Below, in pieces: positions 1-7,121 of a stretch of 8,544 bases of DNA (its first letter is position 1; every line of letters begins with the position of its first letter). A model generated the notes under the pieces. The model did not search any database. It saw nothing but the letters and a program-made list of their open reading frames with translations, and was not told the DNA's origin. The DNA comes from Actinomycetes bacterium (GTDB lineage: Bacteria > Actinomycetota > Acidimicrobiia > Acidimicrobiales > RAAP-2), in assembly GCA_021800645.1 (NCBI GenBank), contig JAJYYT010000078.1:1-8544 (forward strand), in the 5' to 3' direction. The position numbers and the translations under genes were made by a program.

Positions 1-77
1 CTGACGCTCCGGCTCGCCCCTGACGCTCCGGCTCGCCCCTGACGCTCCGGCTCGCCCCTGACGCTCCGGCTCGCCCC
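1..77. repeat. 19-bp direct tandem repeat, four copies, open at left edge
   Basis: Four consecutive identical copies of tgacgctccggctcgcccc lie at 2-20, 21-39, 40-58 and 59-77, and base 1 is the last base of a possible earlier copy. The array therefore probably continues to the left of the window. The period is not a multiple of three, and the array begins just past the stop codon of the minus-strand GAF-GGDEF-EAL gene, so it is unlikely to be coding. It has no spacers and the unit is too short for a CRISPR repeat. It could be a minisatellite or a downstream intergenic element. I see no hairpin plus T-tract that would make it a terminator. Confidence 0.95.
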
Positions 78-87
78 CCCAGGCGGG

Positions 88-2388
88 TCAAAGCCCTCGG
101 GCGAGCGCGTTCTCCAGGGTCCCCAGCGCCACGAGGTCGATCCCGCCCTGGACGAGGATCTGGCGGAGTTCCTCTGGAGGCAGCGGGCGCGAGAGGAGGT
201 ACCCCTGCCCACGCCGGCATCCCAGCCGCACGAGCGTCGAGAGGTCCTCCGCGCGCTCGATGCCCTCTCCCACCACGTCGAGCTTGAAGGCGCGCGCGAG
301 CCCCACGATCGTCTCGACGATCGCCTGGTCGGTCGGATCGTCGGCGATGCGGTCGACGAAGACTCGGTCGATCTTGAGGACGTCGACAGGAAGGGACTTG
401 AGCTGGCTCATCGAGCTGAAGCCAGTCCCGAAGTCGTCGATGGCGAGCCTGACACCCATCGCACGGATGTCCTCGAGGACGCGCACCGCCTGCTCCATGT
501 CCTCGATGACCGCCTGCTCGGTGATCTCCAGGCAGAGCAGCTCAGGCGGGATCCCCGACCGCCGGATGCAGTCTTCGACCGTCTGGACGACGCCCACGAC
601 GCCGAGCTGGGCGGGGGAGATGTTGACCCGCACGACGATGTCCAGCCCGTAGGTGCGACGCCAGGAGGCCAGTTGCTCGCAGGCGCGCGCGAGCACCCAG
701 CGGTCGATGTCGGCGATGAGGTGGGTCTCCTCGGCGATGGGCACGAACTTCGCCGCTTCGACGAACCCCTCGCCCGCCCGGAACCACCGGACGAGTGCCT
801 CGACGGCGAGCAGCTTGCCGGTCACGAGATCGAATTCGGGCTGGTACATCACCCTCAGCGCGTCGTCTTCGAGAGCCTGTCGCAGCAGCAGCTCCATCGT
901 GGAGCGTTGGGCGACGCTCGCTTCGAGCTCGCGGTCGAACACCACTGCGCGGCTCCCCCCTTGCGACTTGGCCGCGTAGAGCGCCATGTCCGCCTGGCCG
1001 AGCAGCTCCTCGGCGGTGACGGTCGTGGACTCGGTGAGCGCGATGCCCACGCTGCCCGTGTGGGCGACGCGCTGGCCGCGGAGGTCGATGGGCAGCGAGA
1101 TGAGCTCGAGGAGCCGGCTCGCGGCTGCCACCGCCGCCAAGCTGTCCGCGCCGTCGAGGAGCACGACGAACTCGTCACCGCCCAGCCGGGCGGCGAAGTC
1201 GCTCGGCCGCAGGGAGGTGCGGATGCGGTCGGCGATCACCCGGAGCACCGTGTCGCCGGCGCGGTGGCCGAGCTGGTCGTTCATCACTTTGAACCGGTCG
1301 AGGTCGATGAAGAGCAGTGCGGTCGGCCCTTTGTCAGCCTCGTGGCGGGCCGCGACCTCTTCGATGAGCGCCCTGCGGTTCGCAAGGCCCGTGAGCTCGT
1401 CGGTCAGGGCGCTGTGACGGAGCCGTTCCTCGGCGTCGATGCGGTGGAGCAACTGCACGAGGAGCGCGGCGACGGCGCGTAGCGCGTTGATCTCGTGCTC
1501 CGACCACGTGTAGGAGGTGAGATAGACGAAGGCAAGGACCCCCTCGGTCGAGTCGCCGTGCACGAGGGGGACGCCGGCACCCGCGAACTGGTCCGACCAG
1601 CCGGCGTCGCGGACCCGCTGGAGGTAGCGGTCGTCGGTCTCCGCGGCATTGCGCACGATGAAGGGGACCTTCAGGTCCTTGGTCGCGGCAAAGATGGGGT
1701 CGGCGTCGAACGGGACGATGCCGAGCGGGTCCTCCTCCAGCGGGATGCCGCGCGGGGGGTAGAAGGCCATGAGAACGCTCATGCCGCGAGCGTGGTCGTT
1801 GCGGCGGAGGAACGCGACGTCCGCACCCAGGTACTCGCACAGCACCTCGACCGCCCAGTCGAGCGCATCTCTCAAGGTCGGGCCGGTCGTGGACATCAGC
1901 CGTTCGCTGATGGTCGACACGAGATCGTCGAGGCCGCGCCGCCTCGACGTTGTGCGTGTGGCCTCTCTCGGGCCGACGACCGCGTTTGCGAGCCGGGCGA
2001 ACAGGCGGACCGTGTCGATCTCGTTGTCGGCGAGCGGCGGGCGCTCCCTGAAGGCGACGGCGAACGCCCCCCGTGCCACGTGCCCGTCGTCGGGAGCGAC
2101 GACGTCGGTCGGATCCAGCGGCTCGATCCACGCCAGGTTCGCGCCGAGGCGAGCCTCCCCCCACGGGCCGCCGGACACGAGCCGCCCCGACACCAGCGTG
2201 TGGAGCGCCGCGGTCGCGGCCGCGTGTGTCAGATCGGCCCAGACCACCGGGGTGCGGGCCAAGGACGCCGGCAGGTACTCGACGGCCACGGCGCCTCGCA
2301 AGAGCCTGAGCGCGCCCGCGAGAACCTCACCGAGATTTTCGCCGCCGACACGGTCGTCCCCAGCAAAGAGGTCTGAACTCATCACCAT
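88..2388 (-). CDS. GAF-GGDEF-EAL cyclic di-GMP synthase/phosphodiesterase (Rv1354c/DcpA-like)
   Basis: This 766-residue cytoplasmic protein should make cyclic di-GMP from two GTP (GGDEF) and hydrolyse it to pGpG (EAL). Residues 1-145 look GAF-like but diverged, 155-320 form a clearer GAF domain, the GGDEF domain spans about 325-490, and the EAL domain about 498-750. The GGDEF motif (403-407) is intact. The inhibitory I-site RPSD (394-397) lies exactly five residues before it. The EAL side keeps EALVRW, NISP, EITE, DDFGTG, LKIDR, VGEGIE and QGYLLSRPL, so both activities look possible. No transmembrane segment is evident. I chose the ATG at 2388 because GGAGG lies seven bases upstream; an in-frame GTG at 2424 would add 12 residues but lies upstream of that ribosome-binding site. 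The gene follows the E1/nitroreductase gene on the same strand after 117 bp, the same order as Rv1355c-Rv1354c in M. tuberculosis. The direction of net activity cannot be read from sequence. Confidence 0.95.
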   Translation of the reverse strand: MVMSSDLFAGDDRVGGENLGEVLAGALRLLRGAVAVEYLPASLARTPVVWADLTHAAATAALHTLVSGRLVSGGPWGEARLGANLAWIEPLDPTDVVAPDDGHVARGAFAVAFRERPPLADNEIDTVRLFARLANAVVGPREATRTTSRRRGLDDLVSTISERLMSTTGPTLRDALDWAVEVLCEYLGADVAFLRRNDHARGMSVLMAFYPPRGIPLEEDPLGIVPFDADPIFAATKDLKVPFIVRNAAETDDRYLQRVRDAGWSDQFAGAGVPLVHGDSTEGVLAFVYLTSYTWSEHEINALRAVAALLVQLLHRIDAEERLRHSALTDELTGLANRRALIEEVAARHEADKGPTALLFIDLDRFKVMNDQLGHRAGDTVLRVIADRIRTSLRPSDFAARLGGDEFVVLLDGADSLAAVAAASRLLELISLPIDLRGQRVAHTGSVGIALTESTTVTAEELLGQADMALYAAKSQGGSRAVVFDRELEASVAQRSTMELLLRQALEDDALRVMYQPEFDLVTGKLLAVEALVRWFRAGEGFVEAAKFVPIAEETHLIADIDRWVLARACEQLASWRRTYGLDIVVRVNISPAQLGVVGVVQTVEDCIRRSGIPPELLCLEITEQAVIEDMEQAVRVLEDIRAMGVRLAIDDFGTGFSSMSQLKSLPVDVLKIDRVFVDRIADDPTDQAIVETIVGLARAFKLDVVGEGIERAEDLSTLVRLGCRRGQGYLLSRPLPPEELRQILVQGGIDLVALGTLENALARGL

Positions 2389-2395
2389 CCCCACT

Positions 2396-2400
2396 CCTCC
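2396..2400 (-). promoter_or_regulatory. Shine-Dalgarno site deciding the start of the GAF-GGDEF-EAL gene
   Basis: On the minus strand GGAGG (within GGAGGAGTGGGG) is followed after seven bases by ATG at 2388. This is a near-ideal site and argues against the longer GTG start at 2424, which would place this site inside the coding region. A second in-frame ATG at 2382 is less well spaced. Confidence 0.75.
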
Positions 2401-2445
2401 GACCTTGTAATCGTACCTGCTCACGAGGCGGAATGCACGAGAGCG

Positions 2446-2470
2446 GCAGAATTTCTGCGCAAACTGTTTG
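2446..2470. promoter_or_regulatory. Two adjacent perfect inverted repeats upstream of the GAF-GGDEF-EAL gene
   Basis: GCAGAATTTCTGC (2446-2458) has two perfect 6-base arms around a central T. CAAACTGTTTG (2460-2470) has two perfect 5-base arms around a central T, and its flanks (GCG and TGCGC) extend the symmetry imperfectly. They are one base apart, and the nearer one ends 58 bp upstream of the ATG at 2388. In a GC-rich window these A/T-containing palindromes stand out. They could be operator sites for a dimeric regulator of the cyclic di-GMP gene. A terminator for the upstream gene, whose stop is at 2506, is less likely because the stems are short and no T-tract follows. Confidence 0.45.
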
Positions 2471-2505
2471 TGCGCTTCAGCGATTGGGGGCGCGAACGAT
2501 CACGC

Positions 2506-5316
2506 CTAGGGCGCTGCCCGGCGCCGCAGCACCTGGTCGAGGGGAAGCCGGGCGCTCCGGACGTGCGGGGGGGCGGCCCGGCTGAGCCGCAGGGTGAGGA
2601 TCCCCGCTGTGTGGGTCCCGAGGTCGACGAGGGCACGGAAGCGTTCGGCGAGGCGCCGCAGCTCCTCAGCCCAGCGGGTGCCGCCGAGCGTCTGGTAGTC
2701 CCTCTGCTGGACGGCGTAGAGGAAGGCGGGGGCGATCGCCTGCACGGCCCAGCCCGAACGCTGCGCCTCGATCCACACGCGCTCGAGCGCCATCCCCCCG
2801 CTGAGATAGGACGCGGGACTTGCGCTCTCGACGGTCACGATCGCGACCGCCGAGCTCGCGCCGATCGCCCGTGCCAGGTAGTCGCCGAGTGCCCCGCCCG
2901 CGTCCCAGTGCTCGAGGAGGTCCATGACGTCGCCACGACCGAGCATCTGGAGCGACCCGGCCTCGGGACCCGACAGCTCGAGCGTGGCGAGGTCGATCCC
3001 GGTGCGCACGTCCTCGCCCGGCCAGCGCATCTCTCGCAAGGTGTCTTCGCGCAGCTGCGGGCTGAGGAAGCGGATGCGCTCAGCGGCGGCGAAGATCTCC
3101 GCGCACTCCGTCAGCCGATCCGTGCCGGTGACGAGATGCAGCTGCGCGTGCTCCTCGGTGGCCGCCCGCGACATCCGGCTCACCTCCGCGAGGTCGAGCG
3201 GAGTCGGCGTGCCCTGCCGGCGGTTCGAGCACCGCTCGAGCATGGCCCCGTGGAGCTCGGCGAGCGACGGGTCCGACGCCGTGCCGAGCTCCAAGGAGGC
3301 GACGACGTCCGAGCTCGGTCCCTCAGGGAAGAGCCGGTACGGGCCGAGCCGGCCGGCGGCGGCGGCGGCCACTCGAGCATTGAAGAGCGCTGCGCCCAGT
3401 CCGACGAAGCTCGCCCGTGAGCTGAGGTCCATCGTCCCGCAGCTCCTCGAGCGGTCGAGCGCGATCACGAGGTCCCGGCTGCTCAGCTCGAACCGCCAAG
3501 GCTGGCCGTTGCCGCACGACGGCGCGAGGGTGGCCGCGTGGACGATCGCCCGCCCGACGTCGGCGGCTCCCGACGGCGGCACCGGCGGCACCCGCGGCTT
3601 CGGCGCACCGCTCACCTGCACGGGCGGCTCGAGCGACGAGACGGCCGCGTCGAGGTCGATGCGCGTCCTGCCAGAGGGGACGTCGTCACCGAGCCCGAGG
3701 CGCCGGACGACCGCGGCGACCGCCGCTCCGCCGAGCGTGACGTCGGAGCCGAGCTGGGGCCAGCTCGACACCGTCCGTCCGATCTCCGCGAGCGACGCGG
3801 TGCCACGCGCCGACCCCTGCGGCGCGTCGACGATCGCGAGGACGTAGGGAACCTTCTGGGCGACCGTGAGCGAGTCGAGCTCGTCGGCGCTGACGTCGCC
3901 GAGCAACCCGTGGAACGCGGGACGGTCGGGCTCGAGGTCGAAGCGCTCCACGTCGAGCATCCCTCTGTCGCTGGTCTCCATCACGACGGTCACGCGCTGG
4001 CGACGGGCAGCTTCACGCACGAGCAGCTTCATCGCGAGGTCGTCGCACTCCTCGACGACCACGTCGAGGCCCGCGATGAACTCGTCGACATTGTCAGGGT
4101 CGATGCCCTCGGGGACCACGTGGACAGGAAGGTAGGGGTCAAGCTCTGCCACCCGGCGGGCTGCCACCACCGCCTTGTTGGTGCCGATGTCGAGCAAGGA
4201 GGCGGGAAGCCGGTTGAGGTTCGACGCCTCGAGCTCGTCGTAGTCGGCGACGCGGAGCTCCCCGCAGAGCCCCTCGAGCGCGATCGTCACCGCAGCGGCG
4301 TGGCCCGCGCTCAGCCCGACGATCCCCACCCGCTGGCGGGCGAGCCGCTCCTGCTCCTCGCGGGTGATCCGGTGACGGTTCCTGTCCAACCGCAGGACCG
4401 CGTAGGCGCGCGGTCCCAGCATGTGGACGACCGCGCGGCGCCACGGAAGGTACACGTGGCACGTCGGCTCCTCGAGGACCTCTGGCGTCGCCGGAGGGAT
4501 GAGCCGTTGCAGCTCGGCGCGCTGGCGTTCGACCACGTCGAGGACGTCGATGCCGGGGTCGGATCGCAGGTTCGTGAGGACATGGCGGTCCGCCCGCTTC
4601 CGGACGTCCAAGACGATCGGCCGCCATCCGGTCGTGAGGGAGCTCGCGGGTGGACGGCTCAGCTGCTCCTGGTCCTCGCGCACGAGGCGAGCTTGGGCTG
4701 GGTCGAGGAGCCCCCGGTAGCGGGGTCGCCGCATGCCCGTGAGGATCGTGCGGTACTGCTCAGAGGGGTACGGTGCGGACTCCGTGCCCAGCATCATGCT
4801 GCCGACCGACGCCATGATCGGCTCCATGCGGTCGGCGACCGCGGCGAGGAGGACCTCCGCGCCGAGCCAGTCGATCGCGTGGGCGCAGCAGCGGACCATT
4901 GCCGACGCGACAAGACGGCTGCCGTCACCGCTCAGCTCGCGCCATGCGCCCTTCATCTCGATCACCCCGTACGCCGAGACCTCCTCCATGGCGGCCCGGT
5001 GCTCTTCCCACTCGGGCGACGCAGCCATCTCCGCGAGCGCCTGTGCCGCTGCCGCGTCGTCCAGCGGCCCATGGCAACGCAGCCCGGCGACCACGCGGTC
5101 GTTCGCGTCGACGCCGACGAAGAAGAGGGACACCCCGTCCCCCCTTTCGAGGGCGCGCTGGTCGACCAGACCGGCGATCCCGTAGCGGGAGTACTCCCGA
5201 GCTGCGCCCTTGAGATACGCGCGCCAGCGGTCAGGCCTGCTCAGGGGATGGTGCCCCTCGAAGCGCAGCCCGCTCGCGCGGTCGTAGAACGACGCGCCGT
5301 AGCGGAACGCGCTCAT
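2506..5316 (-). CDS. Rv1355c/MoeY-like fusion: acyltransferase-like, E1/ThiF-type and Acg-like nitroreductase domains
   Basis: This 936-residue protein has three parts. Residues 1-200 resemble GNAT-fold N-acyl amino acid or acyl-homoserine lactone synthases (a GVIEMKGAWRE segment near 117-127 and a PYPSEQY segment near 182-188); this is a moderate-confidence fold guess. Residues 205-560 match the Rv1355c family core and an E1/ThiF adenylation domain: VGIVGLSAGH (330-339) as a variant nucleotide loop, DYDELEASNLNRL (358-370) and GTNKA (378-382). Only two cysteines (351, 424) occur in the E1 part, so there is no CxxC zinc site of the MoeB kind. A proline-rich linker (562-583) leads to an Acg-like FMN nitroreductase fold, with APSCGNGQPWRF (598-609) and a second half to about 910. 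M. tuberculosis Rv1355c is about 715 residues and, as I recall it, lacks this N-terminal domain. The ATG overlaps the upstream stop as ATGA, indicating translational coupling. The 'molybdopterin biosynthesis' name rests only on E1 similarity; the substrate is unknown. Confidence 0.93.
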   Translation of the reverse strand: MSAFRYGASFYDRASGLRFEGHHPLSRPDRWRAYLKGAAREYSRYGIAGLVDQRALERGDGVSLFFVGVDANDRVVAGLRCHGPLDDAAAAQALAEMAASPEWEEHRAAMEEVSAYGVIEMKGAWRELSGDGSRLVASAMVRCCAHAIDWLGAEVLLAAVADRMEPIMASVGSMMLGTESAPYPSEQYRTILTGMRRPRYRGLLDPAQARLVREDQEQLSRPPASSLTTGWRPIVLDVRKRADRHVLTNLRSDPGIDVLDVVERQRAELQRLIPPATPEVLEEPTCHVYLPWRRAVVHMLGPRAYAVLRLDRNRHRITREEQERLARQRVGIVGLSAGHAAAVTIALEGLCGELRVADYDELEASNLNRLPASLLDIGTNKAVVAARRVAELDPYLPVHVVPEGIDPDNVDEFIAGLDVVVEECDDLAMKLLVREAARRQRVTVVMETSDRGMLDVERFDLEPDRPAFHGLLGDVSADELDSLTVAQKVPYVLAIVDAPQGSARGTASLAEIGRTVSSWPQLGSDVTLGGAAVAAVVRRLGLGDDVPSGRTRIDLDAAVSSLEPPVQVSGAPKPRVPPVPPSGAADVGRAIVHAATLAPSCGNGQPWRFELSSRDLVIALDRSRSCGTMDLSSRASFVGLGAALFNARVAAAAAGRLGPYRLFPEGPSSDVVASLELGTASDPSLAELHGAMLERCSNRRQGTPTPLDLAEVSRMSRAATEEHAQLHLVTGTDRLTECAEIFAAAERIRFLSPQLREDTLREMRWPGEDVRTGIDLATLELSGPEAGSLQMLGRGDVMDLLEHWDAGGALGDYLARAIGASSAVAIVTVESASPASYLSGGMALERVWIEAQRSGWAVQAIAPAFLYAVQQRDYQTLGGTRWAEELRRLAERFRALVDLGTHTAGILTLRLSRAAPPHVRSARLPLDQVLRRRAAP
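5313..5316 (-). promoter_or_regulatory. ATGA stop-start overlap (translational coupling)
   Basis: On the minus strand the ATG of the E1/nitroreductase gene (5316-5314) overlaps the TGA of the degenerate-GGDEF gene (5315-5313). A GAGGGG at 5334-5329 lies 12 bases before the ATG, too far to be a strong independent site. Start of the downstream gene therefore probably depends on ribosomes finishing the upstream one, which would fix their relative amounts. Confidence 0.85.
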
Positions 5317-7103
5317 CCGGAGGAGGAGCCCCTCGTCAGATGTCGGTTCAGCGCGCCGAGCGTCGCACGGCTTGCGGCCTCCACGTCCTCCCTGCCCGTC
5401 GCGACGCCGAGGCGCTCCACGATCTGGCCGGGAGGCGCAGCGCTGCCGCCGTCACGCTTGGGCGCGAGCACGACGACGACCGGCTCACCGGGCACGCCGT
5501 GCGCGTGCTCAGCGGACACGAGGTAGAAGGGGACGTCGATGGAGAGCGCGCTGAGCGCGTTGAGCGTCGCCTGCGCCCCGCCGGCGAGGGGACCGGCAGG
5601 CGCTCGCCCGGTCCCGCGTCGCGCGCCGAGCGCCAAGGTCACTTCGCTCGTGCCGCGCGACGCATCGAATGCGGTGCTGAGGAGCTCCACCCGCGACCCT
5701 TCCCTTTGCGCTGTGACCCGCTCGCTGCCCGGCGCGGTCGCCAAGATGGCCCGGGGAGCCGATTCCTCTGGCAGAGCGGCGCCCTTCCCCCCGGTGCTCC
5801 CCTGCGCCGCTCCGGCGTTCCCGTAACCGTTCCTGTAACCGTGCTCGCGCGCTCTGCCGTGCTCGCTCTCGTAGCCGCTGTCGCCGCCGTTGCCGTTGCT
5901 GCCGCCATTGCCGTTGCCGTGCTCGCGCCCGTTGCTGCCTCCATTGCCGTTGCCGTGCTCGCGCCCGTTGCCCGCGCGCGCGCCCGACACCTCTGGTGCA
6001 CGCTCGGGGGCCCACGCCTCGTCGGCGACCGCGAGCATGCGGACCGAGGCGTGCGGGAGACGGGCGCGGACCAGGTCGAGGACTCGCTCATGGAGGGATG
6101 CAGAGGGCGACGCCGAGAAGACCAGGATCGGTGTGGCCATCGTCACGCACACGACCCCAGGAAGGACGCGCAGCTCGAGCTCGACAAGAGACGGGTCGGC
6201 CGGCATCGCCGGCGCGTCGAGCCCTGCGTCTGCCAGCCGCTCGGCCGCGAGTCGGGCGAGCTCCGCCGGGTCGACGGTCTCCTCGGGGGTCCTCGCGGTC
6301 GCCGCGTGCAGGTCGACGTCCTCCCACCCAGCTGCGCTCAGCGCGGCGCGGACCCGGGCGATGAAGGGCCGGACGGCGTCGGGGCCGGCGTTCCCGAGGA
6401 GGGCGAGCGCCACTCCCGGGGTTGTCACCCCGACCTCGTCGCCGCTCCGCAGCGCCTTGCCGAGCGCTGCCGCGAGTGCAAGCCAGCGCGCCTCTGGGGG
6501 CGCCTCCCCACCCGTCGTGAGGACGACGAGCGTACTGGACCATCCGTAGCGTGCCCCGCATGCCGCAGCCCGGCTGATCCCCTCTCGGATCACCGGGCTG
6601 CTCGAGATGCCCGTCGCGGGGTCGATGGCGCTGCCGAGGGACGCCGCCCACGCGCGGAAGGTGGCACTGCACATGGTGCCGAGCGCCGCGTTCGTGACGG
6701 CGTCGATCCCGGTCGGCTCGTCGTGCACCCCGGCCGGCTCGCGGTGCACGTCCCCCGGGGTGCGGTGCACCCCGGGGGGCCGGTGGAGGAGTGAGCGAAC
6801 AGCGTCGAGGGACGCCGCGCTGGCGCGCAGCGCGAACAGCTGGAAGCCCCCTCCCACCTGCCCCGCGCTTCGTGGTCCGGGCACCACGCTCGGGTTCCCG
6901 GGCACCACGCTCGGGTTCCCGGGCACCACGCTCGGGTTCCCGGGCACCACGCTCGGCTCGAGGACGAGCCAGAGGTCGGAGAGCTCGTGACGCGACTCGA
7001 GCTCTCCGAGCAAGCGGTAAGCCCAAGAGACGCCGCTTCCGTGACGAAGGATCTCGGCGGCCGCGGTGACGTCTTCTCGGAAGGTGCAGGGAAAGTCGGC
7101 CAC
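5313..7103 (-). CDS. Degenerate GGDEF-domain protein with retained I-site and low-complexity repeats
   Basis: I do not recognise this 596-residue protein as a named family. Residues 158-297 align by eye with a GGDEF domain: DPATGI (161-166) in place of DxLTGL, then RSGDEVGVTTPGVALALL (219-236), which lines up without gaps with RPSDFAARLGGDEFVVLL of the neighbouring active enzyme. RxxD is kept five residues before the motif, but GGDEF is replaced by TPGVA, so it cannot be a normal diguanylate cyclase. Three repeat tracts occur: PSVVPGN heptads (50-76), PxGVHRx heptads (109-136) and NGREHGNGNGGS dodecads (379-402) inside a Gly/Asn-rich linker. A compact alpha/beta C-terminal region (449-590, ending in ATLGALNRHL) is unassigned. 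The GTG at 7103 was chosen because GGGGAGG lies 11 bases upstream; a GTG at 7160 is the alternative (615 residues). Reading upstream of that is antisense to the divergent gene. The gene is probably first in the minus-strand operon, and a cyclic di-GMP receptor role is inferred. Confidence 0.82.
   Translation of the reverse strand: MADFPCTFREDVTAAAEILRHGSGVSWAYRLLGELESRHELSDLWLVLEPSVVPGNPSVVPGNPSVVPGNPSVVPGPRSAGQVGGGFQLFALRASAASLDAVRSLLHRPPGVHRTPGDVHREPAGVHDEPTGIDAVTNAALGTMCSATFRAWAASLGSAIDPATGISSSPVIREGISRAAACGARYGWSSTLVVLTTGGEAPPEARWLALAAALGKALRSGDEVGVTTPGVALALLGNAGPDAVRPFIARVRAALSAAGWEDVDLHAATARTPEETVDPAELARLAAERLADAGLDAPAMPADPSLVELELRVLPGVVCVTMATPILVFSASPSASLHERVLDLVRARLPHASVRMLAVADEAWAPERAPEVSGARAGNGREHGNGNGGSNGREHGNGNGGSNGNGGDSGYESEHGRAREHGYRNGYGNAGAAQGSTGGKGAALPEESAPRAILATAPGSERVTAQREGSRVELLSTAFDASRGTSEVTLALGARRGTGRAPAGPLAGGAQATLNALSALSIDVPFYLVSAEHAHGVPGEPVVVVLAPKRDGGSAAPPGQIVERLGVATGREDVEAASRATLGALNRHLTRGSSSG
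5898..5969 (-). repeat. 36-bp in-frame tandem repeat (two copies)
   Basis: Two 36-bp copies (5898-5933 and 5934-5969) differ at a single base and encode NGREHGNGNGGS twice in the degenerate-GGDEF gene. Both lie inside a Gly/Asn/Ser-rich stretch of about 60 residues that must be a flexible, probably disordered linker between the GGDEF-like part and the C-terminal region. Confidence 0.95.
6696..6779 (-). repeat. Diverged 21-bp in-frame repeat encoding PxGVHRx heptads
   Basis: Four consecutive heptads, PPGVHRT, PGDVHRE, PAGVHDE and PTGIDAV, run through residues 109-136 of the degenerate-GGDEF protein. The DNA copies are diverged and seen best through repeated gtgca(c) segments, which suggests an old expansion under protein-level constraint. 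The tract lies just before the GGDEF-like domain. Confidence 0.75.
6879..6956 (-). repeat. 21-bp in-frame tandem repeat encoding PSVVPGN, 3.7 copies
   Basis: Three identical 21-bp copies (6879-6899, 6900-6920, 6921-6941) are followed by 15 matching bases (6942-6956). On the minus strand they encode PSVVPGN three times plus PSVVPG. Identity at the DNA level points to recent expansion and possible copy-number variation between strains. Because the unit is a multiple of three, gain or loss keeps the reading frame. The tract interrupts a hydrophobic segment (DLWLVLEP before, FQLFALRAS after), as if inserted in a loop. Confidence 0.95.
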
Positions 7104-7114
7104 GCTTCTCTTCG

Positions 7115-7121
7115 CCTCCCC
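7115..7121 (-). promoter_or_regulatory. Shine-Dalgarno-like site for the degenerate-GGDEF gene
   Basis: On the minus strand GGGGAGG is followed after 11 bases by GTG at 7103. The spacing is slightly long, but no comparable site precedes the alternative GTG at 7160, so it favours the shorter start. Confidence 0.45.

Noticed and set aside
1..77. CRISPR array
   Set aside because: The 19-bp units abut directly with no spacers and no cas genes are present.
2446..2470. Rho-independent terminator of the E1/nitroreductase gene
   Set aside because: The stems are only 5-6 bp and no T-tract follows on the minus strand.
2506..5316. Molybdopterin biosynthesis enzyme (MoeB/MoeY) as a firm functional call
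   Set aside because: The E1 domain lacks the CxxC zinc pairs of MoeB, no other molybdenum cofactor gene is nearby, and two thirds of the protein belongs to other folds.
3538..5526. 662-codon open frame on the plus strand
   Set aside because: It is antisense to the E1/nitroreductase gene, whose family motifs are unmistakable. The plus-strand translation is rich in Arg, Asp, His and Val with no domain, typical of a shadow frame.
5340..6794. 484-codon open frame on the plus strand
   Set aside because: It is antisense to the degenerate-GGDEF gene. That gene is favoured by its ATGA coupling to the next gene, alignment to a GGDEF fold, and repeats that make sense as linkers on the minus strand.
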